Positions 9,551 to 16,950 of a stretch of DNA of 22,500 bases are shown here, piece after piece (position 1 is the stretch's first letter; each line of letters begins with the position of its first letter). The stretch is from contig CAUYUJ010018621.1 of NCBI GenBank assembly GCA_963575745.1, forward strand, positions 80,001 to 102,500, read 5' to 3'. Below the pieces are notes generated by a model. The model did no database searches. It was not told the DNA's origin and saw only the letters and a list, made by a program, of their open reading frames with translations. This stretch comes from Prorocentrum cordatum. Taxonomy: Eukaryota; Sar; Dinophyceae; Prorocentrales; Prorocentraceae. A program made the position numbers and the translations under genes.

Positions 9551-9835
9551 AAAAACAAACCTTTGGACGCCCGAAATGGTTATGGAAAAAGCGGGCACAA
9601 TGCCCAACAACAGCTGCTGTCTCAAACCAACAGCGGCCGCTGTTGGGCAGGCGACCCTCTGTCTCAAGTGGACACAGGCGGCGGCGGCGCGGACAGCGAG
9701 TCCTGCTCAAAATGAGCAGGCCCTGCTCTTGGGCATCGTACCCATGTCCTTCCGTACCCATTTCGCTCGTGCCGAGACCCCGAGTTAGGCCTGACCCGAG
9801 TTACCCCTGCTGATTCGGAGCTTTGGGGCCCCGCG
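9551..9835. repeat. CCCGAG-family repeat units, part 2, and unassigned spacer
   Basis: Begins with the continuation TTTGGACGCCCG (about 9561) of the repeat unit broken by the M1 element. It ends near 9770-9835 with CCCCGAGTTAGGCC and CCCGAGTTACCCCTG, matching in inverted orientation the start of the unit at 8765. The middle (about 9600-9769) holds GCGGCG and CAACAACAG-like short repeats and imperfect repeats such as AACAGCTGCTGT. No gene seen. Confidence 0.5.
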
Positions 9836-10070
9836 GTGACCAGCGCCAGCCCGCCTCCTCCCCGGCCACGCCGGCATCAGCTCCGCCTTCGACTCCATGA
9901 GCCGCTCCAGCCGGCGCCGCCGACGCCACGTCCAGCAGCGCGCCGAGGGGGCGCTCTCGCCCGCTTGGGCCCGCGCAGGCGTGGACCATCGGCAGCTCCG
10001 CCCCGCCCGCGTCGAGCACCGCCTCCGCCCTGGCATCCGTGACCAGGATCTTCAGCTCCCTGGTCCCAGG
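9836..10070 (-). pseudogene. N-terminal gag-like fragment of the YR retrotransposon
   Basis: The minus strand from about 10063 reads RELKILVTDARAEAVLDAGG, directly followed by AELPMVHACAG and RPLGALLDVASAA in the same frame, then an Ala/Glu-rich helix to about 9830. It has no stop over roughly 75 codons and a coding-like amino-acid mix. I associate ELPMVHACAG with the N-terminus of the same dinoflagellate retroelement polyproteins, but this rests on memory. The reading ends where the CCCGAG repeat cluster begins (9835), so the repeats interrupt the gene. No promoter or start codon was identified upstream. Confidence 0.4.
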
Positions 10071-10420
10071 GTTGGGTCGGGCGTGACCTCCTACAGGCGA
10101 ATCTCGGACGACAAGTTAAAACATATGCAACAATTAACCAAACATGCTCCAACAGACTCAAAACAATCGTCCCCAGACTACTTCTTCTGCTCTTGAATAT
10201 TCCTCATTGCGTGCACAAGTTAATACAACACATGCAGCCGCAGTTTGGTAGCGTGTGTCAGTATTCCTCTCCCTCCTCCTCCTCCTCCTCCTTTTCCTCC
10301 TCCTCCTCCTCCTCCATAACTGTTTGTCTTGCCGAGGCGCCGTGCCACAGGCTGGCGCATGGCTGCGTTGCTCGTTGCTGAATATTCCTCCTGTGGGGGG
10401 ACGCCCGAGTTGATGCCAAG
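10071..10420. other. Unassigned spacer with a short (TCC)n tract
   Basis: Moderately AT-rich compared with its neighbours. It contains a TCC microsatellite at about 10264-10315 and two occurrences of GAATATTCCTC (near 10195 and 10380). No gene, RNA or element end is recognised. It may be the 5' flank or untranslated part of the YR retrotransposon. Confidence 0.4.
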
Positions 10421-10818
10421 GTTTATGTTGCCCAATATCGTACTCAACGACCACATCCCAGAAATAATGTCGAGCACCCAGACAAATGTCGAAACCGTGT
10501 CGCATAAGCATCGCCTCCCAGGGCCCGACACGTGAAAACCCTCCAGCTTCGGTACTTTCCTGGTGCTCGAAGTTCTCTGGTGCTTAATAGGGGAACAAAA
10601 ACCGACACAAACATAAAAACTCGGAGGTCCGCGCAGATTTCTCGGATCCGCGCTGGACCACCCCCCCTGGCGCGCGGAGCGCGCCAGGGGCGGCGTCGGA
10701 GGCGCCGCTGGGGGGGTCCAGCGCGGATCCGAGAAATCCGCGCGGACCTCCGAGTTTTCATGCTTATGTCACTTCTTGTTCCCCCAGTTAAGGCTAAAGT
10801 AGGCTGGAACATCATAAA
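10421..10818 (+). mobile_element. Dispersed element family M2, copy 1, split by a foldback insertion
   Basis: The outer parts (10421-10587 and 10792-10818) match the reverse complement of 12729-12932 in order. Shared blocks include TCGTACT, GACCACATCCC, TCGAGCACCCAGA, TCCCAGGGCCCGAC, GTGAAAACCCTC, TGGTGCTCGAA and AAGGCTAAAGTA. Without the internal 204 bp the copy would be about 194 bp, close to the 204 bp of the other copy. Flanks are CCAAG on both sides (10416-10420 and 10819-10823), a possible 5-bp duplication. However, the other copy shows 8 bp, so the duplication length is unsettled. No coding capacity. Confidence 0.7.
10588..10787. mobile_element. 200-bp foldback element with TTAA flanks
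   Basis: Almost the whole segment is one long inverted repeat. The left arm (10588 to about 10667) and the right arm (about 10708-10787) match with few differences, including AAAACTCGGAGGTCCGCGC and TTTCTCGGATCCGCGCTGG read inward from each end. The termini are TAGGGGAACAA and, on the other strand, CTGGGGGAACAA. The centre holds two further hairpins, a 12-bp stem with a 3-nt loop (10664-10690) and a 6-bp GCGGCG stem. TTAA is present on both sides (10584-10587 and 10788-10791), and the related element at 12729 lacks the insert, giving an empty site. TTAA duplication is known from piggyBac-type elements, but that class assignment is inference. Confidence 0.85.
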
Positions 10819-11117
10819 CCAAGCAAAGCAAAGGTCCGATCGGACGCCTCAAAGCGTCACGTCCCACGCGTGAAAACGGCGAAACCGTAAAACGGGCCTG
10901 CCATGGCGAGCAACGCTGGCGGCGAAGGAGAAACATTGGATGCAGTATTGACAGGCGTGCTTGAGGGGAGGGGAGGAGGAGGGAAGAAGGAGGTGGAGGC
11001 ACGCCCCTCGAAACCTGCAGACTGCCCCTCGCAGGCCTGCAGGCACGCCCTCCGCCGCGCACCGCCCTCGCAGCCCGCCGCGCGCTCCGCGCAGACGTGG
11101 CCGTCGGGCGTCAGAAT
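10819..11117. other. Unassigned segment between repeats
   Basis: No recognised gene. A minus-strand reading between about 11115 and 10990 (TPDGHVCAERAAGC, then RRACLQACEG) is open and looks mildly coding-like. It overlaps a local direct repeat of CTGCAG/CGAGGGGC blocks, so it is not called. A GGA-rich patch lies at 10966-10990. Confidence 0.3.
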
Positions 11118-11293
11118 CGTCCAGACTCCTCCTCCTCCTCCTCGTGCACGCACGTCCGTGTCCTCCACCTCCTCCTCCTCTTCCTCCTCCTCCTCATCAT
11201 CATCCTCATCCGCATCCTCATCCTCATCCTCATCCTGGTCCTCATCCTGATCCTGATCCTGATCCTCATCCTCATAATCATCCTCGTCATCAG

Positions 11294-11325
<32 letters not shown>

Positions 11326-11512
11326 GCAGCATCAGCATCATCATCATCACCATCAGCATCATCATCAGCATCATCATCATCGTCATCATCATCATAATAA
11401 TAATAATCATCATCCTCATCATCAGCATCATCATCATCATCGTCGGCATCGTCATCGTCATCGTCATGATCATCATGATCATCATGATCAACATGATCAT
11501 CATCATCATCAT

Positions 11513-11544
<32 letters not shown>

Positions 11545-12620
11545 TCATCAGCAGCAGCATCCTCAGCATCCTCAGCATCCTCAGCAGCATCATCAGCATC
11601 ATCAGGATCATCAGCATCATCATCAACGACGTCGTCATCATCATCACCATCAGCATCAGCGTCAGTATCTCATCCCCGACCTTACTCCTCGACCTCCCTC
11701 CCACCCTTACCCTCACCCTCGTCCTCCCATACAATATTCCTCCAGCTGCTCATCCTCGTCCTCCATCGTCCACATCATCTGCCTCCTCTTGATTTATCCT
11801 CCGCCTCCTCATCATCCTCCGCATTGTCCTACTGCTCCTATTTATCACCCCGAGGACCCCACAGAGCCCCACCTTCACTTCCCAGCACGTCCCAGAACCT
11901 CTCCACCGCGAATCATAATTGCGCTCATCCTCCCTCGTTCTCATCACATTTCGACTATTCCCTTCCTCCTCCAACTTTTTCCTCCTCCTCCTCCTCCTCC
12001 TCCTCCTCCTCCTCCTCCTCCTCCTCCTCCTCCTCTTCGTCCTCCTCATGATCATTCTTGGGCCGCCAAAGAAATCCAGAACCGTTTACGACCTCGCACA
12101 TCCTCCTCCTCCTCATCCTCCTCACTCTCCCTTCGCTCCATACCATTTCGAATAGTCATCATACTGTTTCTCTGACATTAACTGTCTGCCTCTGTCTTTC
12201 TCGTCCCGACAAGCCAGTACATTCCCCCTGTCCCATCCCATCCCATCCCTCCTCCTTGTCCTCCTCCTCCTCCTTCCCCATTCATCTTCCTCCCCGCCTC
12301 CTCCTTCTCCCTTTCCCTTCTTCCTCTCCTGCCTCACCCTCCATATGCTGCCTCTTCGTCCTGCTCCTCTTGATCGACCCCCTCATCTACCTCGTCCACC
12401 TCCACCTCCATCTCCTCCACCTCCCCTTCCCCCTCCCCCCTGCCTCTCACTCCTCCTGCATCCTCCTCCTCCTCCTCTCCTCCTCCTCCTCCTCCTCCTC
12501 CTCCTCCCCCTCCCCCTTCTCCTCCTCCCTCCCCCTGTTCCCCCTCCCCCACCTCCCCCTCCCCCTCAGGCTCCTCCTCCTCCTCCTCCTCCTCCTCCTC
12601 CTCCCTCCTCCTCGAATCTG
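11118..12620. repeat. Second compound microsatellite tract, about 1.5 kb
   Basis: TCC units at 11128-11200 pass into TCCTCA/CAT units (about 11200-11690), with CATGAT and CACCAC variants and TAATAA near 11395-11410. Pyrimidine-rich sequence with TCC, CCCATC and CCT runs continues to 12620. The purest TCC blocks are at about 11982-12036, 12460-12508 and 12568-12610. All long open frames here are period-three artefacts. A short less repetitive island at 12050-12200 holds a minus-strand reading CEVVNGSGFLWRPKND that could be an exon but has no family match I know. Confidence 0.9.
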
Positions 12621-12728
12621 GCGACCCAAGGCGGTGCCCAGAGCACGTCCTAGGGCGATTTTCCCAGGCAGCGCAGAGGCTCCAAACGTGGAGCCGCCCC
12701 TGCCCGGAGCTCACGACCCCGCCCAGCC

Positions 12729-12932
12729 CTAAGTATGATGTTCCAACTTACTTTAGCCTTGATCACCAGGAAGAATTTCGAGCACCATAGAAGTACCAAA
12801 ACTCGAGGGTTTTCACGCGTCGGGCCCTGGGAGACACTCGTTCGGACCTGTTTCGACACTCTTCTGACACTTTTCTGGGTGCTCGAAACTATTTCCGGGA
12901 TGTGGTCCCTAAGTACGATGGGACCAACATAA
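12729..12932 (-). mobile_element. Dispersed element family M2, copy 2, uninterrupted
   Basis: A 204-bp element homologous in opposite orientation to the split copy at 10421-10818. It is flanked by the identical octamer GCCCAGCC at 12721-12728 and 12933-12940, a candidate 8-bp target-site duplication of the length typical of hAT-type transposition. The ends have weak inverted similarity (TATGATGTTCC against TATGTTGGTCC). The octamer also belongs to a local palindrome on the right, so part of the match may be coincidental. No open reading frame of note. Confidence 0.65.
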
Positions 12933-12970
12933 GCCCAGCCATGGCTGGGCGGCCCAGCCATGGCTGGGCG
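12933..12970. repeat. Tandem palindrome
   Basis: The perfect palindrome GCCCAGCCATGGCTGGGC (12933-12950) is followed by GG and then by a second CCCAGCCATGGCTGGG. Each can form a hairpin or a cruciform arm, and together they form a tandem pair. It lies directly at the edge of the M2 element and supplies half of its flanking octamer. Confidence 0.8.
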
Positions 12971-13011
12971 GAGGTCGTGAGCTCTCGTGGCTGGATCTTG
13001 TGGCTGGCCAC

Positions 13012-13185
13012 TGACTACCTACCAGACCAACCCGGGCCCCAACCCAACCCGAAGACCCGAATTTCGGGTTGGGGGGGTACGGGATCAATACGTGTTTTGC
13101 TCACTGTTCCCCGACCCCCCACACCTGGAAATGGAGGGCAGATTGAGGCCTTCGGGTTGGGCTGGGGTGGTTTGGTGGGCGGTGA
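13012..13185. mobile_element. 174-bp MITE-like element, family M1, copy 2
   Basis: Homologous along its whole length to 9381-9550, in the same orientation and with the same inverted termini (TGACTACCTACCAGACC at the left; the right end reverse-complements to TCACCGCCCACCAAACC). Flanked by GCCAC at 13007-13011 and 13186-13190. Removing the element and one GCCAC leaves a perfect palindrome, CTGGATCTTGTGGC, TG, GCCACAAGATCCAG, which strongly supports both the boundaries and the 5-bp duplication. Non-coding. Confidence 0.82.
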
Positions 13186-13305
13186 GCCACAAGATCCAGT
13201 CATCGTCGAGTCGTTGGAAGTTCTACCGGATGTGGTCGGTAGGGTTTTTGTTTCTGCTCTGGTTCCCGCCCCGCCCGGTCTGGCGGGGAGGAAGCCAGGC
13301 GTGAA

Positions 13306-13466
13306 TATCGTTTATCCGATCCCCATCCCCAGCGGCGTGGCCGACTTACCCCATGGGGATATAGTCCGTTCCCTTCGGGTTTCGAGGGGTGTATTCCCAA
13401 CTGGGGTGGTAATTTGGTGGGGGTCTCGAAGGGGATGGGGATGGGGATGGGGATTGGCTCATCGAG
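13306..13466. mobile_element. GATCCCC-ended small element, family M3, copy 1
   Basis: Shares ordered sequence with 19770-19953. The left end is CGATCCCCATCCCCAGCGGC, followed by GTGGCC, then GGTGGGGGTCT. The right end is AAGGGGATGGGGATGGGGAT. The ends are inverted (GATCCCCATCCCC against GGGGATGGGGATT), with a short GGGGAT tandem at the right end. Immediate flanks are not clear duplications. Non-coding. Confidence 0.65.
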
Positions 13467-13689
13467 ACCGAAGGCGGGCAGATCGCAGAGGTGGCGGAGG
13501 CCCTCCGCCTAGAGGACGAGGCGCCACGCGTCGGAGCTTCGGTGGAGCCTGGTGACTCCCACTGAAGTTGTTGTTCCGGTCCCCCGGGGTCTCTCGCTGG
13601 CGCTGGCCACCGCCAGGGGTCGTTTACCAGGCCAGCCCACGCTGGTCTTTGGCGTTCATCGCCCAGGTACGGTGCAGGTGAAATCAAAT
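13467..13689 (+). other. Unassigned segment with coding-like readings
   Basis: One plus-strand frame reads GGQIAEVAEALRLEDEAPRV and ends at a TGA near 13561-13563. Another, starting near there, reads TEVVVPVPRGLSLALATARG and TLVFGVHRPG and ends at a CAG/GTACGG that could be a splice donor (about 13668-13673). Neither matches a family I know. They may be exon fragments or element coding remnants. Confidence 0.2.
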
Positions 13690-13746
13690 CCTCCTCCTCC
13701 TCCTCCTCCTGCTCCTCCTCCTCCTCCTCCTCCTTCTCCTCCTCCT
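13690..13746. repeat. (TCC)n microsatellite
   Basis: Almost pure TCC/CTC tract with one GCT and one TTC interruption. It lies between unassigned sequence and an unrecognised plus-strand open frame. Confidence 0.9.
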
Positions 13747-13778
13747 GGCCCGCCTCGAGAAACACCGGGGAACACGCC

Positions 13779-14159
13779 TTGGAGAACCACCGCCTGATGA
13801 GGGACTTCTGCCCCTTGGTGGCCGAATCCTCGGGGCGGGGGCATAAAAAAGGGACAAGGGCCCGTCAGGCAACAGCGGTAACTGTGGAGGAGGAGGAGGA
13901 GGAGGAAGAGGAGGAGGAGGAGGAGGAGGAAGAGGCGGAGGACACGGGGACGCCACCAAACTTGCTGCAAAGGCCCCGGAGAAGTCCAAAAACGCCCCAC
14001 ACGCCCAATGGGCCCAGGACGGCCTCAATGCGGCCCCTCACGGGCCCACGAGTGCCCAACAACTTCGGCTGCCTCGTGAAATCCCAGCCTGTCTGGACGC
14101 TATGCCGCGAAGCAGCGTTGTGGATACATCTTCGAAAAGTATCCAGCGATAACCTTTAG
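13779..14159 (+). other. Unrecognised open frame of 126 codons with a GGA-encoded acidic tract
   Basis: The frame reads RLMRDFCPLVAESSGRGHKK, then a basic stretch, then a poly-Glu run (about residues 36-53) encoded by a GGA microsatellite at 13887-13933, then a Pro-rich tail ending KVSSDNL. The frame is not recognised, has no clear start context, and its middle is a microsatellite. It may be a chance frame. No domain, signal peptide or membrane segment is visible. Confidence 0.2.
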
Positions 14160-14249
14160 CTGGGGATCACACGCACCCATGGTAAAACGTGTTACACTAT
14201 TTCAAATGTATGGTACTAGGCATTCTTGAATTTTCAAACAATGCTCACA

Positions 14250-14562
14250 TATCGAAAAAGGACGGCCCATGATCCGTGTAACTGACTGTTGCGCGGCTTG
14301 TAAGCCGGGCCACAATATTTGAAACCGATCACGCGACGGCAATATTTAAGAAACGCACTGCTCTCCATCCTTGAAGCTGTTGGAAAGCCTGACAGAAAAC
14401 AGCGCGGTGATATTTCGAGAAGCGCATGCTGAAAACCACTTGCCCTTTCCAGCCGTGCATATGTTGGAATATGGTTTGAAAAAAACGCGCGGCAATGACG
14501 CGAGAGCCGCATTTTGAAAACCAGCGGCCCTCGATCGGTGCAGTTGTTGTTTTTTTCTCTTG
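14250..14562. repeat. Degenerate tandem repeat, period about 84 bp
   Basis: GTTGGAA recurs at 14379 and 14463, GAAAACCA at 14431 and 14516, and GAAAAAGGACGGCCCATGATC (about 14255-14275, compare GAAAACCAGCGGCCCTCGATC at 14516) marks an earlier unit. Three to four diverged copies are visible. The period equals 28 codons, so the minus-strand reading is also repetitive (GFQHALLEISPRCF against VFKMRLSRHCRAFF). The local composition is more AT-rich than its neighbours. Function unknown; it may be a satellite remnant downstream of the LINE. Confidence 0.65.
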
Positions 14563-14668
14563 CAAGGGCTGACATGGCAAAGAACTGTCAAGCGAAGCGC
14601 CTGGCCCATCCTGTGGAAACATCGGGCGGCACGCCAGTAGGGCGGGATCTAGAACGACGAGGGCTGGA

Positions 14669-14717
14669 GGAGCAGGAGGGGGAAGAGGAGGAGGAGGAGG
14701 AGGAGGAGGAGGAGGAA
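14669..14717. repeat. (GGA)n microsatellite
   Basis: GGA tract with two interruptions, about 110 bp downstream of the LINE ORF2 stop on the minus strand, where it reads as TCC. It may lie inside the LINE 3' untranslated region. Confidence 0.85.
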
Positions 14718-14825
14718 AGGGGGGAGGAAAGCACCGCCTCAAGGGAGCCCGTCCGGGGGCCAATGTCCGCTTCCCCTCATGGGGGCTATAACCAAGCACT
14801 CAAGGAATCATACATCGCCCACAAG

Positions 14826-15299
14826 CTAGCCGGAGAGCGTCGCACGAGCACGAGCCGACCGTCTTGCGATCGCTCTGGCGCGAGCTCGGATCATGCTCTC
14901 GACTCCGTCGGGGCCTTGGCGATCCTGTATCCGGAGTGTGTTGTAAACAGAGAGAAGGATATCATGCATCAGGAGACAAGCGTGCAGCCCCTCCATCGTT
15001 AGAGAGCTAAGATCATGTACAAAAATGCGCCGCGAAAAATCCCATTGAGGATAGCAACGGGGAAGGGGACGGAACAGACGACACAAGAGGGAGACAACGA
15101 GGGGGCAACTAAAATAATGATCGATCCTGTCTCCCGCCTCCACGCCGCAGCCAAGCCTGCAGGGTCGCGCGCACATCCTGTACCTGCGTGTGGTCGGCCA
15201 TCCATTGCACACAGACTTAAGGATGGCAGTGCAAACAAATGGCCCGAACTTCTGGGAGGCGAGTTTCATATTTAAAATTACACGTTCGGCAACAGGCAT
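14826..15299 (-). pseudogene. LINE ORF2 C-terminal part with CCHC-like knuckle
   Basis: The frame from 15299 ends at a TAG at 14826-14828. Useful similarity starts at about residue 20 with FVCTAILKSVCNGWPTTRRY and continues as RMCARPCRLGCGVEAGDRID then HYFSCP. Residues C47, C51, H61 and C65 form a CX3CX9HX3C knuckle of the type found after the RT in many LINEs, thought to bind nucleic acid. The remaining 90 residues contain HDILLSVYNTLRI, typical of a helical tail, and a basic end. It is in a different frame from the upstream RT part, so an indel lies between about 15217 and 15275. It is the genuine C-terminus of ORF2, not a separate gene. Confidence 0.7.
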
Positions 15300-16173
15300 G
15301 GGCCCCAGGGAAAAAATAACGAATCCTAGGAAGCAGGAGACTGGCCGCGCCGGGGAGATTCAGAAGTCGAGCAAGACATGTCGTAACCTTCGCCTGGACG
15401 TCGGGGATCTCCTCTTGGCCTAGCTCCGGGCTCATGCTGACGATGCTGCTGTAATTTTGGATCATGTTGTATGTGATACTCGATTCAAGCCAGTCTCGAT
15501 GGCGAGGGATTGCCAGAACATCAACATCATAATGCCGTATACGATGAAAACGGGCCTGGGCGTCACCGAACTCACGACTGTTGGCCGCAGCGCGGAACAT
15601 GGCAGCACGACAGCTCGGAGACAGGGCGCGGGGAGCCGCCCGAATACCCAAAGAGTCAATCTGCCGCAGAAGGTTAGAAGGTATATCATGATAAGGGCCC
15701 GCTGTGAGTCGTTGCAAACAGATGTGCTCGGCGTCGTGGATACTCTTGGGGACGGGGTACACGTGGCTGACATGAGAGAGCACAGGGAAAGCAAACACAT
15801 TATATGCCTGTATATTCTGCGCCATGCTCAGCCGGAGGCTCCTTACATGCGAGGTCCTCTGGAGAAACTTTCGACGAGGGCGCGACCAAGATTTCTCCAA
15901 CCCTCCAGGCCCAACAGACACGCCCAAATACTTACCGCAACGTGAAACTGTCATGCTCCGAATTCGTAGGTGCAGTTTCCGGAATGTTTTTACGATGTCC
16001 TGGGTGTCAATGTCTCTCACAAATACAATGCTACACTTCTGAAGGTTCAAGACAAGACCAGATACGATTGCAGTCTGACAAAACCATAACAATACGACTG
16101 GCAACGAGACGAACAAATTCCCTGAACATACGCCAACGTCGTCAGCAAATGCAAGAGCGACCCGGATGAACAT
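15217..16173 (-). pseudogene. LINE ORF2, RT motif C and thumb/connection region
   Basis: The frame from 16173 begins within the RT: VALAFADDVGVCSG carries the FADD catalytic pair (16149-16138). It is followed by GLVLNLQKCSIV (motif D-like) and KYLGVSVGPG (motif E-like). A long helical region with LPVLSHVSHVYPVP-type sequence follows (seen as AFPVLSHVSHVYPVP) and then LLRQIDSLGIRAAP. These are normal for the post-RT part of LINE ORF2. The upstream RT motifs lie in another frame (ending 16142), so a small indel sits at about 16150-16175. The reading runs out at 15217, where a further frame continues. The C-terminal CCRTCNFKYE just before the end is probably in the wrong frame or a chance Cys cluster. 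Confidence 0.75.
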
Positions 16174-16950
16174 CGATACGACGCTGGAGTCCTCGAAGGA
16201 TGGGGTCGAAGCAAAACAAAAATAACAATCCAGCTAATGGACAACCTTGCTTGACTCCGCGGGTGATCCAGTAACCAGGGTGCCGTCCTCCACCGAACTG
16301 CACCTCTACGTAAATGTCCAAGTGAAGATTCTGCACGGCGCGAACGATGTACGCCGGAACGCCCATCCCCCTCAGCGAGTCGATCATCCAACGGTGTGAG
16401 ATCGATGGGAAAGCAGCCTTCAGGTCCAGAAGAATAACCCCAGAATCCTTCATATCTCGGTGGCAGGCCCACTCCAACAACCAAGATTCAAGCTGTACGA
16501 TGTTGTCCAGCATGTTGCGCCCCTTGATGAATCCGCGCTGAGTGTACACAACAGAATACTGCGCCTGCTTCATGAAAGGTACGGCTAAGCACGCGGACAG
16601 CACCTTGTTATCAGTGTTGGACAACGTGAGGGTCCTGGCCTGGGATGGGGAAAGCACGCACTCAAGGCCAACGCTATCCACATCAATTTTGGGAGGGAAA
16701 ACAACAACTCCATTGTTGAATCCACGTGGCAACGAGGAGCCAGCCAGCATAGCGCAATAAGCGCCGTAGAGGGCCCTGCGTGCTATCTCTCCTCCTAGGC
16801 GCCATCCACTGTACGGGACTCCGTCGGGTCCAGCAGCAGTGTCCTTCGACTTACTCCCTAGGACGCCGTAGAACTCATCCTCCGAGAGCGTCCAGAGAAT
16901 ACCGGGTGCCACGGACTGCACCTCTGCCATGAGTTCGTGCCAGAACTGCA
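16142..16950 (-). pseudogene. LINE ORF2, reverse transcriptase fingers and palm
   Basis: Reads continuously from about LQFWHELMAEV (16950) to the stop at 16142. Residues numbered from the Met at 16930 give RT motif 1 AAGPDGVPYSGW (31-43), motif 2 LTLSNTDNKVLSACLA (101-116), QRGFIKGRN (131-139), motif A ILLDLKAAFPSISH (166-179; catalytic D169) and motif B TRGVKQGCPLAGLLF (223-237). The order and spacing match LINE reverse transcriptases. The frame differs from both the endonuclease upstream and the FADD part downstream; the two shifts are opposite in effect, since the flanking parts share a frame. The Met at 16930 is not a true start, as homology extends upstream of it. Confidence 0.82.

Larger units (their letters stand above)
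4487..10070 (-). mobile_element. Decayed tyrosine-recombinase (DIRS/Ngaro-type) retrotransposon, interrupted by small elements
   Basis: On the minus strand, from high to low coordinates, the segment carries gag-like fragments (10065-8030 with gaps), reverse transcriptase (about 7480-6592), RNase H (about 6525-5990) and a tyrosine recombinase (about 5430-4558). This domain order is that of retrotransposons that integrate with a tyrosine recombinase instead of a DDE integrase. No methyltransferase-like segment was recognised, so DIRS versus Ngaro type cannot be decided. No split direct repeats or inverted termini were found, so the ends are approximate. The reading changes frame many times, contains an in-frame stop, and has substitutions at two catalytic positions, so it is non-functional as read. 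Two clusters of small repeats split the gag-like part. Confidence 0.7.

Noticed and set aside
10532-10873. Open frame across the foldback element
   Set aside because: Its two halves are complementary because of the inverted repeat; no protein family.
11111-12175. Open frame of 404 codons and its overlaps
   Set aside because: Microsatellite translation, as at 2038-3297.
15217-15299. Cys-rich CCRTCNFKYE and LHCHP as a zinc finger
   Set aside because: It lies at the end of a frame already about to be left. The conserved LINE C-terminus is in the other frame at the same place, so the Cys cluster is probably out of frame.
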